A stretch of 64,000 bases of DNA from the NCBI RefSeq assembly GCF_022682305.1, contig NZ_CP093529.1:186001-250000 (forward strand). The letters are read 5' to 3'. Positions within the stretch are counted from its first letter, which is position 1. Every line of letters starts with the position of its first letter. This DNA comes from Shinella zoogloeoides. Its GTDB lineage: Bacteria > Pseudomonadota > Alphaproteobacteria > Rhizobiales > Rhizobiaceae. A model generated the notes under the pieces. That model searched no databases and was not told the DNA's origin. It was given only the letters and a program-made list of their open reading frames with translations. Positions 54,359 to 62,868 of this stretch are shown here, piece by piece. Both the position numbers and the translations under genes were made by a program.

Positions 54359-54380
54359 GTCGAAGCGAGATCGCTTCGAC
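54359..54380. repeat. Perfect 22-nt palindromic hairpin
   Basis: GTCGAAGCGA and TCGCTTCGAC enclose GA. Together with the hairpin at 54297-54335 and the downstream GAAACGCTCTAG it forms a composite repeat island in the 177-bp gap between the AI-2E gene and the DUF1269 gene. Confidence 0.65.
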
Positions 54381-54444
54381 TGGAAACGCTCTAGCCGTGC
54401 GGGACCTCTGCCGCGCACGGCCGGAAAGGAATGCGACGGGCCGG

Positions 54445-54942
54445 TCAGCCGGCAGCCTGCGCCTTGTGCAGCGCATCGCGCAGCACCTGCTCCTTGCTTT
54501 CGTCGAGCGAGGTCTGCAGCACCTCGCCGCCGAAGGCCGAGATGTCCTTGAGCACCTTGTCGGCCGTCATGCTGCGCACCAGCACGAAGAGGGCGGCGTG
54601 GCCGTCCTGCAGCTTGCCGGCAAGGTCCTTCATGAAGTTGTCGTTGATGCCGACATCCGACAGTGCGCCGCCGATGGCGCCGGAAGCCGCGCCGACGGCA
54701 ACGCCCAGCAGCGGGTTGAGGAAGATGACGCCGATCAGGAGGCCCCAGAAGCTGCCCGACGTCGCGCCTGCGGCCGTCGTGTTGAACAGCTGGTTGAGCT
54801 TGACCTTGCCGCCTTCCGACTTGGTGGCGATGACGGCGTCCCCGATCGTGATCAGATATTCCTTCTGCAGTTCGAAGAGGCGCTGGCGGACTTCTTCCGC
54901 CTTGGCTTCGGAGGGGTAAACAATCGCAATCAGGTCAGACAT
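54445..54942 (-). CDS. DUF1269 membrane protein
   Basis: A 165-residue protein. 'DLIAIVYPSEAKAEEVRQRLFELQKEYLITIGDAVIATK' and the glycine-rich 'GSFWGLLIGVIFLNPLLGVAVGAASGAIGGALSDVGINDNFMKDLAGKL' are diagnostic of DUF1269. 'LFVLVRSMTADKVL' ends the domain. It has one glycine-rich hydrophobic hairpin and is probably membrane-associated. Often stress-linked by context; no defined function. Stand-alone gene. Confidence 0.87.
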   Translation of the reverse strand: MSDLIAIVYPSEAKAEEVRQRLFELQKEYLITIGDAVIATKSEGGKVKLNQLFNTTAAGATSGSFWGLLIGVIFLNPLLGVAVGAASGAIGGALSDVGINDNFMKDLAGKLQDGHAALFVLVRSMTADKVLKDISAFGGEVLQTSLDESKEQVLRDALHKAQAAG

Positions 54943-55087
54943 TTCGGTTTCCTCGACTCTGGTTTACACCCGATCACTCGAAGCAAATTTCCACAGGGAT
55001 TGCAACGTGGAATCGGTGCAGCCCCGAGGACTGCGATAAAGTGCCTTACGATTTCGTTGCCTGCCGGCCCGGGCGCGCGGCCACGGC

Positions 55088-55642
55088 CTACAACGTCGCC
55101 TTGCGGGCCGTGAAGGCGACGAGCGCATAGGAGAGGCCTGCGACGAGCAGGGCTATTCCCGCGATCGTGCCCGGCTCGAACCCGGCCGTGACCGGCAGCT
55201 TCACGATGATGGCGATGCCGGCGGCAATGGCGACAAGTCCGGAAATCGCGATCCAGTAGCGGCCCGGCGTGGCGCGCAGCCGGAAGGACAGGCCGATCTG
55301 CGCCGCTCCGTGGATAAGCAGGACGATGGCGATGAGGAGCGCAACTGCCAGCGCGCCCTTGAAGGGGCTGACGAGAAGCAGAATGCCGCCGATCAGCTCG
55401 ACGATGCCCGCCGCCTCCTGCCAGGCGAATCCTTTCCATTCCCGCATCCGCAGGGACTGGACGATCTTGAATATACCGACCACCGTCAGGACCGCGCCGA
55501 GCACGACACCGGAGGCGAAGGCGGCGACGGAGGGCAGGAAGATCGAGACCGTGCCGCCGGCGAGCATGAGGACAGAGAGGAGCATGAACCGTTTCCACCC
55601 GCCGTTATCGGCGTTCCCGCCCTGTGCCTGACTTACGCTCAT
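55088..55642 (-). CDS. HdeD/DUF308 family membrane protein
   Basis: A 184-residue protein with six hydrophobic segments in three pairs: 'LLSVLMLAGGTVSIFLPSVAAFASGVVLG', 'WQEAAGIVELIGGILLLVSPFKGALAVALLIAIVLLIHG', 'RYWIAISGLVAIAAGIAIIVKLP'. The layout matches HdeD, an acid-stress membrane protein. GGAGCTGGAACCG stands before the ATG at 55642; a 20-residue longer frame lacks a good site. Stand-alone. Confidence 0.85.
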   Translation of the reverse strand: MSVSQAQGGNADNGGWKRFMLLSVLMLAGGTVSIFLPSVAAFASGVVLGAVLTVVGIFKIVQSLRMREWKGFAWQEAAGIVELIGGILLLVSPFKGALAVALLIAIVLLIHGAAQIGLSFRLRATPGRYWIAISGLVAIAAGIAIIVKLPVTAGFEPGTIAGIALLVAGLSYALVAFTARKATL

Positions 55643-55834
55643 CGGTTCCAGCTCCCGCTCAAGATCGGGGCAAGATAAACGCGATCGCCGATTTGCCGTC
55701 AAGCGCGGGGCAGGCGGGCGATTCCGGTGGGTCTTTGCCCCTCAATGCATGCAGGCGGTTGAAGTCGCTGCTGCTTTTCCACTAGTCTGCCCTTTCGCCG
55801 ATGGCAGGCAATGCCGACAGACAGGGAGAATAGG

Positions 55835-56218
55835 GTGAACTTGAACAGCGCTTCGAACAAGATATCGCGTGCGGCCAGGGCGTCTCTGGCGGCGGCCTGC
55901 GTCGCCGTGCTTCTGGCGGGACCCGCCGCCGCCCAGTTCTCCGGCTCGCAGCGCGCCCCCGCCGTCACGACGGTGGAGCAGGTGCGGCACGAGCGGCACG
56001 GTGCGGTGGTTTCCCTGCAGGGTTCGCTTACCAAGGAGGTCCGCCGGGCGCAGTACATGTTCAAGGACAAGACCGGTGAGGTGCGCGTGCGCATCCAGCG
56101 TGAACTCTGGCGCGGCCGCGAGATTACCGGAAAGACCTTGCTTCGCCTGAAGGGCAGGGTTCAGTCCGACGTGCGCGGCCGCTTCGTGTATGTCGATTCG
56201 GTGCAGGTCCTAAAATAG
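55835..56218 (+). CDS. Periplasmic OB-fold (BOF/YgiW-like) stress protein
   Basis: A 127-residue exported protein: signal 'AARASLAAACVAVLLAGPAAA' then a small OB fold, 'TTVEQVRHERHGAVVSLQGSLTKEVRRAQYMFKDKTGEVRVRIQRELWRG' and 'LRLKGRVQSDVRGRFVYVDSVQVL'. The YgiW/BOF family is linked to envelope, peroxide and metal stress. The start is GTG with GGGAG 6 nt upstream; an ATG eight codons earlier lacks a site. Its stop is inside a perfect inverted repeat shared with the convergent nikR gene's end. Confidence 0.83.
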   Translation: MNLNSASNKISRAARASLAAACVAVLLAGPAAAQFSGSQRAPAVTTVEQVRHERHGAVVSLQGSLTKEVRRAQYMFKDKTGEVRVRIQRELWRGREITGKTLLRLKGRVQSDVRGRFVYVDSVQVLK

Positions 56219-56224
56219 GACCTG
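56204..56224. terminator. Perfect inverted repeat spanning the BOF-protein stop
   Basis: CAGGTCCTA and TAGGACCTG enclose AAA. The TAG stop of the plus-strand gene opens the right arm, and the nikR stop lies 5 nt beyond. A likely hairpin protecting or ending both convergent transcripts; no U-tract. Confidence 0.5.
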
Positions 56225-56228
56225 TCCG

Positions 56229-56639
56229 TCAGGACGCCGGGGCCACCGGCATGATGTGCAGGTGGCCGTATCGCACGGCTCGCTCCGAGATCACGTGTTC
56301 CGCGAAGTGCTGCATCTCGCCGGACGATCCCTTCAGGATGCTGACCTCCAGGCAGTTCTTCTCGTCGAGATGGACGTGGAGGCTGGAGACGGTCAGGTCG
56401 TGGTGGCTGTGGAATGTGCTGGTCAGCCGTTTCGCCAGTTCGCGGGCCTCGTGGTCGAAGACATAGCTCAGCACGCCGATGGCGCTGCCGAGCGAGCCGC
56501 TCTCTATGGATGTATGCTTCAGCCCGGCGCGCGCGAGATCGCGGATGGCTTCGGAACGGTTCTGGTAGCCGCGCGCCTTGATCATCTCGTCGAGCGCTTC
56601 CATCAGGTCGTCGTCGAGGGTGACGGTCACTCTTTGCAT
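56229..56639 (-). CDS. nikR: Nickel-responsive regulator NikR
   Basis: A 136-residue ribbon-helix-helix repressor. The N-terminal 'MQRVTVTLDDDLMEALDEMI' with 'NRSEAIRDLAR' is the DNA-binding domain. The square-planar nickel ligands H77, H88, H90 and C96 are in place (shifted one from E. coli H76, H87, H89, C95). It represses nickel uptake when Ni is sufficient. The start is set at the canonical MQRVT; an ATG eight codons upstream is possible. Divergent from the nickel-type ABC importer. Confidence 0.95.
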   Translation of the reverse strand: MQRVTVTLDDDLMEALDEMIKARGYQNRSEAIRDLARAGLKHTSIESGSLGSAIGVLSYVFDHEARELAKRLTSTFHSHHDLTVSSLHVHLDEKNCLEVSILKGSSGEMQHFAEHVISERAVRYGHLHIMPVAPAS

Positions 56640-56830
56640 GGGAGAATCCTGCGCATGGGCCAATCCTTATGGACGTCGCCCGCATCTGCGGCGGCGCCTC
56701 TCGAAGGCCTGTGATACCCCATGGAGGAGCAAGCTCCAACAGCTTTCGGTGTCCCCGATCGGGACGCGGCCGGCCGTTTCCCCGCTGGAATCGCCTGCGC
56801 CGGCGCGGATAATGCGTTCCGGGCCAGGCA

Positions 56831-56858
56831 GTAAGCAATTTCTCCATAGACATCATAC
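56831..56858. promoter_or_regulatory. Candidate NikR operator
   Basis: GTAAGC (56831-56836), 16 nt, TCATAC (56853-56858) fits the NikR architecture GTATGA-N16-TCATAC with a perfect right half and 4/6 in the left. It lies 55 nt upstream of the importer's start codon, in promoter position, next to nikR. Confidence 0.6.
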
Positions 56859-56913
56859 GCCGTCGTTTCTATTGTTCGCGAGGCATGGCATTCGATCGAG
56901 GGGATTGCAGGGT

Positions 56914-58488
56914 ATGGCAACAAGGAAATTGACGGTTCTCGCTGCGGTTTCGGTCCTTTCGCTGCTGGCCGCGCCGGTGCTGGCGGCGGAGAAGTCCGAG
57001 CTGGTCCTGGCGATCGGCGGGGAGCCGGATACGGGCTACGATCCCCTGCTCGGCTGGGGACGCTATGGCCATCCCCTGTTCCAGTCCACCCTGCTCAGCC
57101 GCGACGCCGACCTCGTCACGCAGCCGGACCTTGCGACCGCATGGACGCTCTCCGACGACAAGCTGACCTGGACGATCACCATCCGCGACGGCGTGGCCTT
57201 TTCCGACGGCACGCCGCTGACCGCGAAGGATGTCGCCTTCACCTTCACCAGGGCCGCGACGGCGGGCGGCGCGCTCGACCTCACGGCCATGGTCTCGGCC
57301 GAGGCGACGGATGACCGGACGGTGGTGATCCGGCTCAAGCAGCCGTGGATCACCTTCTCGGAGAACTTCTATTCGCTGGGCATCGTGCCGGCGGCGACAT
57401 ACGGCGCGGACTATGCCCGCGAACCGATCGGCTCCGGTCCGTACCGGCTGGTATCGTGGAAGCAGGGCGAACAGCTCATCGTCGAGGCCAATCCGAATTA
57501 TTACGGCCGCAAGTCACCCTTCAGCCGTCTGACGTTCCTGTTCACCGGCGAGGACACCAGCCTGGCCGCCGCCGGGGCGGGGCAGGTGGACATGGTCTCC
57601 GTGCCGGTGACGCTCGCCGATGCGGTGCCCGCGGGCTTCAACGCCGTGGTGGTCGATACCGTCGATAACCGGGGCATCCATTTCCCGATGACGCCGGACG
57701 AGGGCAGGAAGGACGCGAAGGGCAACGCCGTCGGCAACAGCGTGACGGCCGACCTTGCCATCCGCCGGGCGATCAACCTCGGCGTCGACCGCCAGAAGAT
57801 CGTGGACACGGTTCTCCTGGGACACGGCACGCCGGCCTATGGCCCGGCGGACGGTCTGCCCTGGTCCAATCCGCAGGCGGCCGTGACATACGACCTCGAC
57901 GCCGCCAAGCGCCTGCTGGACGAGGCGGGCTGGGTGCCCGGCGCGGACGGCATTCGCGAGAAGAACGGCCTGCGCGCCGCCTTCCCCATCAATTATCCCG
58001 CGTCCGATTCCACCCGTCAGGCCATCTCGGTCGTGCTCGCCGACCTCCTGAAGCCGCTCGGCATCGAGGCGAAGCCGACCGGCGCAACCTGGGAGGCCAT
58101 CGAGCGGGTCATGCATTCGCAGCCGGTCGCATTCGGCTGGGGTAGCCATAGCCCGCTCGAAGTCTATAGCCTCTATCAGAGCGGCTGGGGCGGCGTGGAC
58201 TATTACAATCCCGGCTTCTTCTCCAATGCCGCCGTCGACGGGCATTTCGAGGCGGCGCAGCACGCCGCGAGCCTGGAGGCGTCCTATCCCGAATGGCAGA
58301 AGGCCGAATGGGACGGCACGACCGGCTTCAGCGCGAAGGGCGAGGCCGGCTGGGCCTGGCTGGTCAATCTCGATCACGTCTATTTCGTCAACAAGTGCCT
58401 GGATGTGGGCAAGACCCAGATCGAGCCGCACGGCCATGGCTGGCCGATCACGGCCGGCATCCAGAACTGGACCTGGACCTGCGACTGA
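56914..58488 (+). CDS. nikA: Nickel-type ABC importer periplasmic binding protein (NikA-like)
   Basis: A 524-residue SBP of the peptide/nickel family 5: signal ending LAAPVLA-AEK, then 'LVLAIGGEPDTGYDPLLGWGRYGHPLFQSTLLSRDADL', 'GIRDGVAFSDGTPLTAKDVAFTF'-type domain, and 'EPIGSGPYRLVSWKQGEQLIVEANPNYYG'. Family 5 also binds peptides and opines; nickel is inferred from divergent nikR, the candidate operator and the nearby urease genes. 'IRDGVAFSDGTPLTA' is unmodified from the family pattern. First of five tightly packed genes. Confidence 0.85.
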   Translation: MATRKLTVLAAVSVLSLLAAPVLAAEKSELVLAIGGEPDTGYDPLLGWGRYGHPLFQSTLLSRDADLVTQPDLATAWTLSDDKLTWTITIRDGVAFSDGTPLTAKDVAFTFTRAATAGGALDLTAMVSAEATDDRTVVIRLKQPWITFSENFYSLGIVPAATYGADYAREPIGSGPYRLVSWKQGEQLIVEANPNYYGRKSPFSRLTFLFTGEDTSLAAAGAGQVDMVSVPVTLADAVPAGFNAVVVDTVDNRGIHFPMTPDEGRKDAKGNAVGNSVTADLAIRRAINLGVDRQKIVDTVLLGHGTPAYGPADGLPWSNPQAAVTYDLDAAKRLLDEAGWVPGADGIREKNGLRAAFPINYPASDSTRQAISVVLADLLKPLGIEAKPTGATWEAIERVMHSQPVAFGWGSHSPLEVYSLYQSGWGGVDYYNPGFFSNAAVDGHFEAAQHAASLEASYPEWQKAEWDGTTGFSAKGEAGWAWLVNLDHVYFVNKCLDVGKTQIEPHGHGWPITAGIQNWTWTCD

Positions 58489-58497
58489 GGAACGCCA

Positions 58498-59502
58498 ATG
58501 GGATCCTGGAAGGCTTTCGTTCTCGTCCGCTTTGCCCGCCTGGCGCTGGTGCTGGCGGGCGTGGCGGTCGTCGCCTTCCTCCTGGCGAAGCTCTCGCCGG
58601 TCGATCCCATCGATGCCTATCTCGGGCCGGATATTGCGCGCGTCGGCCCCGAGCAGCGCGCGCTGATCGCCGCGAAATGGGGACTGGACCAGCCGGCGGG
58701 CGTCCAGTTCATGAAGTGGTTCTCCAGTATCCTGTCGGGGGACCTCGGATGGAGTGTCACCTATAACGCCTCCGTCGCCGATGTGATCGCGGACCGCTTC
58801 CGCTCCTCCATCGTCTTGATGGGGCTGGCATGGGTCTTTTCCGGGATCATCGGCTTTTCGCTCGGCATATGGGCCGGCGGCAATCCCGGTAGCTGGAGCG
58901 ACCGCATCATCCGGCTCTACGCCTATGTCCTGGCGGCGACGCCGACATTCTGGATCGCGATCCTGCTGCTGATCGTCTTTTCCGTGGGGCTGCGCTGGAC
59001 GCCCGTCTGCTGCGCCGCGCCCATCGGCGTGCTGCCGCAGGACGTCACGCTGCTGCAGCGCCTGCACCATCTCCTGCTGCCCCTCGTCGCGCTGTCGATC
59101 CTCGGCGTCGCGCAGATCGCGCTGCATACCCGCGCCAAGATGACCGAGATCATGCAGTCCGACTTCGTGCTCTATGCCCGCGCGCAGGGCGGCACGACGC
59201 TCGATATCGTCCTGCGCCATGGCGTGCGGAATGCGGCGCTGCCGGCGATCACCGTTCTCTTCGCCTCGCTGGGTGAGTTGTTCGGCGGCTCGATCCTCGC
59301 GGAGACCGTCTTCTCCTATCCGGGGCTGGGCAGCGCCACCATCGAGGCTGGCATTCGCGGCGACGTACCGCTGCTTCTCGCCATTACCCTCCTGACGACA
59401 TTGTTCGTCTCGGTCGGCAATACCATCGCGGATGTCCTCTACCGTGTGGCGGACCCGCGGATTTCATCGGCGCGTGAGCGCTGGCAGGGAGTTTCGGAAT
59501 GA
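58498..59502 (+). CDS. nikB: Nickel/peptide-type ABC permease (NikB-like)
   Basis: A 334-residue permease with about six membrane helices and a long periplasmic loop after the first, as in the NikB/DppB branch. The cytoplasmic EAA loop 'MTEIMQSDFVLYARAQGGTTLDIVLRHGVRNAALPAITVL' contacts the ATPases. It begins 9 nt after the binding-protein gene and its end overlaps the next gene by 4 nt. Confidence 0.88.
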   Translation: MGSWKAFVLVRFARLALVLAGVAVVAFLLAKLSPVDPIDAYLGPDIARVGPEQRALIAAKWGLDQPAGVQFMKWFSSILSGDLGWSVTYNASVADVIADRFRSSIVLMGLAWVFSGIIGFSLGIWAGGNPGSWSDRIIRLYAYVLAATPTFWIAILLLIVFSVGLRWTPVCCAAPIGVLPQDVTLLQRLHHLLLPLVALSILGVAQIALHTRAKMTEIMQSDFVLYARAQGGTTLDIVLRHGVRNAALPAITVLFASLGELFGGSILAETVFSYPGLGSATIEAGIRGDVPLLLAITLLTTLFVSVGNTIADVLYRVADPRISSARERWQGVSE

Positions 59503-60353
59503 CGGTCGTCTTCGAAAAACCCACGGAAGCACCGTCGCTGGGCCGGGCAAGCCCCGCCCTCGTCGCAACGGGGATCGCGGCGCTGCTTCTCGCGGCGATC
59601 CTGCTTGCGGCCTGGCTCACCGGCGCGTCGGGCCTGACGAACGATTTTCAGGCGCGGCTTCAGTCGCCCTCCTGGCAGCATCTCTTCGGTACGGACATGT
59701 TCGGGCGCGACGTGCTGGCAAGGACCATCAAGGGGCTGGCGCTCAGTTTCCGCGTCGGCTTCCTGGCGGCAGGCATATCGGTCGTCATCGCCACCGGCCT
59801 TGCCGTCCTCGCGGCCAGCGGCTCGCGGCTGGCCGACAGCGTGGTGTCGCTGCTCGTCGACATGACGATGGGGCTGCCGCATCTCGTCCTGCTGATCCTG
59901 ATCTCCTTCGCGCTCGGCGGCGGCACGGGCGCCGTCGTCATCGCCGTCGCGGTGACGCACTGGCCGCGGCTCACCCGCATCCTGCGCGCGGAAATCCTGC
60001 AATTGCGCGATGCCGACTATGTGGTCGCCTCCCGCAATTTCGGCAAGTCGCGCTGGTTCATCGCCCGGCACCATATCCTGCCGCATCTGGTTCCCCAGAT
60101 GATCGTCGGTTTCGTCCTGCTCTTCCCGCACGCCATCCTGCACGAGGCGGGGCTGACATTCCTCGGTTTCGGCCTGGAACCCGGGAAGCCCGCCATCGGC
60201 ATCCTGCTGTCCGAATCGATGCGCTACCTGATGGCCGGCAAGTGGTGGCTCGGCCTGTTTCCGGGCCTTGCGCTGCTGGTGGCGGTCCTCTGCTTCGATA
60301 TCATCGGCAACGGCCTGCGCGCGCTGACGGACCCGCGGGGAGGCCGCGCATGA
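59499..60353 (+). CDS. nikC: Nickel/peptide-type ABC permease (NikC-like)
   Basis: A 284-residue permease. The N-terminal 'WQHLFGTDMFGRDVLARTIKGLALSFRVGFLAAGISVVIAT' is typical of NikC/DppC proteins, as is the EAA loop 'EILQLRDADYVVASRNFGKSRWFIARHHILPHLVPQMIV'. Forms the translocation pore with the NikB-like partner. ATGA overlaps link it to both neighbours. Confidence 0.9.
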   Translation: MTVVFEKPTEAPSLGRASPALVATGIAALLLAAILLAAWLTGASGLTNDFQARLQSPSWQHLFGTDMFGRDVLARTIKGLALSFRVGFLAAGISVVIATGLAVLAASGSRLADSVVSLLVDMTMGLPHLVLLILISFALGGGTGAVVIAVAVTHWPRLTRILRAEILQLRDADYVVASRNFGKSRWFIARHHILPHLVPQMIVGFVLLFPHAILHEAGLTFLGFGLEPGKPAIGILLSESMRYLMAGKWWLGLFPGLALLVAVLCFDIIGNGLRALTDPRGGRA

Positions 60354-61153
60354 GCCTGCTGGAGATCGAGAGGCTGACAGTTTCGTTCCATCGCCGCGAT
60401 GGGCTGATGCGGCGGGTCACCGTCGATTGCGTCAGCGATATCTCCCTTTCCGTCGCGCGCGGCGAGGTGCTGGCCCTGTTCGGCGCGTCCGGCGCGGGCA
60501 AGAGCCTGCTCGCCCATGCCGTCATGGGCCTGTTGCCGGAAAACGCCCCTGTTGGCGGTCTCATGCGCTTCGACGGGCGTATCCTGGACCGGCGGGCTCA
60601 GATGGCGCTGCGCGGCAATCGCATTGCGCTCGTCCCGCAATCGGTCGGCTATCTCGATCCGCTCGCCACGGTCGGCCAGCAGCTGCGCTGGGCCGCCCGG
60701 CGCGCGCGCCAGCCGATGACCTTGGCGGGGGCGGCGGAAGGGGCGCTGTCGCGCTTCGACCTGGCCCCCGCCGTCGCCCGCGCCTTTCCGCACATGCTGT
60801 CGGGCGGCATGGCGCGACGCGTCATGCTGGCGATGACGACCGCCTCAGGCGCGGACCTCGTCATCGCCGATGAGCCCAGCAACGGCCTCGACGCCGAGAA
60901 CACTGCCCGGGTCTTCCGTTGCCTCAAGTCCTTCGCCGAGGCGGGAAAGGCCGTTATCGTCATCTCGCACGACCTTCCGGCGGCGCTGAAGGTCGCGGAC
61001 CGTGTGGTCATCCTGCGTGACGGGCGGGTTGCCGCGCAAGAGCGGGCCGACGCCTTCGCTGGCGGCGGCGAGGCGCTGTCGGCTACCTATGCGCGCGCGA
61101 TCTGGAGCGCGCTGCCGCAGAACGGTTTTGCACGAGCGCACCATGAGGCTTGA
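60350..61153 (+). CDS. nikD: Nickel/peptide-type ABC ATPase (NikD-like)
   Basis: A 267-residue ATPase. Walker A GASGAGKSL, Walker B 'LVIADEPSNGLDAENTA' and switch 'VIVISHDL' are normal. The signature motif is altered to 'MLSGGMARRVMLAMTTA', lacking the usual glutamine after LSGG. 'SVARGEVLALFGASGAGKSLLAHAVMGLLP' is typical of the nickel/oligopeptide group. Its end overlaps the next gene by 11 nt. Confidence 0.87.
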   Translation: MSLLEIERLTVSFHRRDGLMRRVTVDCVSDISLSVARGEVLALFGASGAGKSLLAHAVMGLLPENAPVGGLMRFDGRILDRRAQMALRGNRIALVPQSVGYLDPLATVGQQLRWAARRARQPMTLAGAAEGALSRFDLAPAVARAFPHMLSGGMARRVMLAMTTASGADLVIADEPSNGLDAENTARVFRCLKSFAEAGKAVIVISHDLPAALKVADRVVILRDGRVAAQERADAFAGGGEALSATYARAIWSALPQNGFARAHHEA

Positions 61154-61736
61154 AGCGGCGGGGGTCGGGTTCGGTTTTGCCGGCGGAGCGCCTGTCCTGG
61201 ACGGCGTCGATCTTGCGGTCGACAGCGGCCGGATCGTTGGGCTGACGGGCAAATCGGGACGCGGCAAGTCGACGCTCGGGAGAATTCTCGCCCGGCATCT
61301 CCTGCCGACGAAGGGCAGGGTGCTGATCGACGGCGCCGCGCTGCCGGTCGCGGGCTTCAATCCTGTCCAACTGGTGCACCAGACGGCGATCTTCGCCGTC
61401 AATCCGCGATGGAAGGTAGGACGGATCGTCTCGGAAGCCTCTCCACCCGACGAAACCCTGATGCAGGCGCTCGGCGTGAGGCGCTCGTGGCTCGATCGCT
61501 ACCCGCACGAGCTTTCCGGCGGCGAGTTGCAGCGCGTGGCGCTGCTGCGCTCTCTGGCGCCAGCCACTCGCTTCCTGGTCGCCGATGAGATCACCTCCAT
61601 GCTCGATCCCATCGCGCAGCGCGAAATCTGGCACGCCCTGATCGATGTCTGCAGGCATCGGGATATCGGTGTCCTGGCGATCAGTCACGATCTCGCGCTC
61701 CTCGACAAGGTGGCGAGCCGCACGGTCACGCTGTAG
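61143..61736 (+). CDS. nikE: Nickel/peptide-type ABC ATPase (NikE-like)
   Basis: A 197-residue ATPase, shorter than NikE/DppF proteins (about 260) because the C-terminal extension is missing. Core motifs are intact: Walker A GKSGRGKST, Q-loop in 'VHQTAIFAVNPRWKVG', signature 'ELSGGELQRVALLRSL', Walker B 'FLVADEITSMLDPIAQ' and 'LAISHDLALL'. The start is at the ATG overlapping the NikD-like gene. The pair would energise the importer. Confidence 0.86.
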   Translation: MRLEAAGVGFGFAGGAPVLDGVDLAVDSGRIVGLTGKSGRGKSTLGRILARHLLPTKGRVLIDGAALPVAGFNPVQLVHQTAIFAVNPRWKVGRIVSEASPPDETLMQALGVRRSWLDRYPHELSGGELQRVALLRSLAPATRFLVADEITSMLDPIAQREIWHALIDVCRHRDIGVLAISHDLALLDKVASRTVTL

Positions 61737-61762
61737 GGCGGCCATACGCTCCTTTTCGCCGT

Positions 61763-62467
61763 TCAGAAGACGAGCCTGCCGGCGATATAGCTGACGCCGA
61801 TGGTGCCGATACCGATGGCGAGGGTGCGCACGAGCGTCGTCGTGACATTGAGGTGGCCGGCCCTTGCCCCGATGATCGACGTCACGGTGAGCGACGCCGC
61901 CACGGCGGCGAGGATCACGCCCGCCTCCAGCCGGACAGGCACGGCCACGGTGATGGAGAGGGGGATGGCCGCGCCCAGCGCATAGGCTGCGGCCGATGCC
62001 AGGCTCGCCCGCGCGACGTCAAGGCGCGACATGACCTCGACGATGCCATGGTCGCTCTCCAGCTTCGCCTTCAGCGGTGAGCGCCGCATCAGTTCCTTCG
62101 CGACCTCGCGGGCAAGGCCGGGGCTCAGGCCCTTCTCCTCGTAATAGGCGGCAAGCTCGGCCAGTTCGGTTTCCGGCTGCTGCCGGATCTCGGCCCTTTC
62201 CTCCGCCACGGCGGCGAGTTGGACCTCGCGCTCCGTCACCGCCTCGACCCATTTCGCGCTGGCGGCCGTGATCATGCCCGCGATCGTCGCCACGGTCGCC
62301 GCCGTCACCAGTGTCGCGTCGTTCGCGCCCGCCCCGGCGAAACCTTCGAGCATGCCGGCGGTTGCGATGATCCCGTCATTGGCCACCAATGTGGCATTCC
62401 GGCTCGCTGCGGGGTCCGTCAGGGCGGACATCGCCCTCCTGAACAGCGCGTCGATGGATCGTGGCAT
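61763..62467 (-). CDS. VIT1/CCC1-family iron/manganese transporter
   Basis: A 234-residue membrane protein. N-terminal 'RNATLVANDGIIATAGMLEGFAGAG' and 'AGMITAASAKWVEAVTEREVQLAAVAEERAEIRQQPETELAEL' are the VIT family TM1-TM2 and metal-binding cytoplasmic region (rich in E); three more helices follow. Members move Fe(II) or Mn(II) out of the cytoplasm. Here the substrate is uncertain. Convergent with the nickel importer. A 36-nt palindrome lies upstream. Confidence 0.85.
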   Translation of the reverse strand: MPRSIDALFRRAMSALTDPAASRNATLVANDGIIATAGMLEGFAGAGANDATLVTAATVATIAGMITAASAKWVEAVTEREVQLAAVAEERAEIRQQPETELAELAAYYEEKGLSPGLAREVAKELMRRSPLKAKLESDHGIVEVMSRLDVARASLASAAAYALGAAIPLSITVAVPVRLEAGVILAAVAASLTVTSIIGARAGHLNVTTTLVRTLAIGIGTIGVSYIAGRLVF

Positions 62468-62543
62468 GCGGGTCTTCCCGGTGTCGATTGATGGAGGCGG
62501 TCGTCGTGGCGACGGCGAAGAACGGCCATGGCCGACAACCTCC

Positions 62544-62579
62544 GCTTTCTTATCGGGAAATATTTCCGGAGAAGAAAGC
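62544..62579. repeat. 36-nt near-perfect palindrome upstream of the VIT-family gene
   Basis: Outer arms GCTTTCTT (62544-62551) and AAGAAAGC (62572-62579) share one centre with the inner palindrome GGAAATATTTCC (62556-62567). Only two base pairs of 18 mismatch. It is 76 nt upstream of the VIT start. Could be an operator, a hairpin terminator or a repeat element. Confidence 0.75.
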
Positions 62580-62719
62580 GAATTCGTCTGGCAGGCGGGA
62601 AGGCGCGTTGCGCGTATACATCGACGACCCCGCATCCCCCTTGGAATCTATAGGGAAATACGCGCCGACTCCTAGTTGAGCATATTGCCAAAGAGCGCAA
62701 GAAATGGCACCAGTCGAAC

Positions 62720-62737
62720 TGGCGAATTGTCGCCAGC
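62720..62737. repeat. Short hairpin upstream of the second RND operon
   Basis: CTGGCGA and TCGCCAG enclose ATTG. Located 130 nt before the fusion-protein start; possibly an operator for a distant TetR-type repressor. Confidence 0.35.
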
Positions 62738-62868
62738 AGCGCCAGTGGGCGCGGTCGCAAGGTGGACGATCTCCGTTCGCTTGCGGTCGTCCGGTCCGGC
62801 GTTCGCGTTTCAAACACGAGCGGGGCGGATCGTCGTGCTGGCTCTGGTGTGATCGAAGAGGGGTCGCT

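Larger units (their letters stand above)
62468..62868. other. 401-bp divergent intergenic region
   Basis: No gene is credible here; open frames on both strands are short and overlap the palindrome. It contains the promoters of the VIT-family gene and of the RND operon, a 36-nt near-perfect palindrome (62544-62579) and a small hairpin (62720-62737). No regulator gene for the pump is nearby. Confidence 0.55.
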
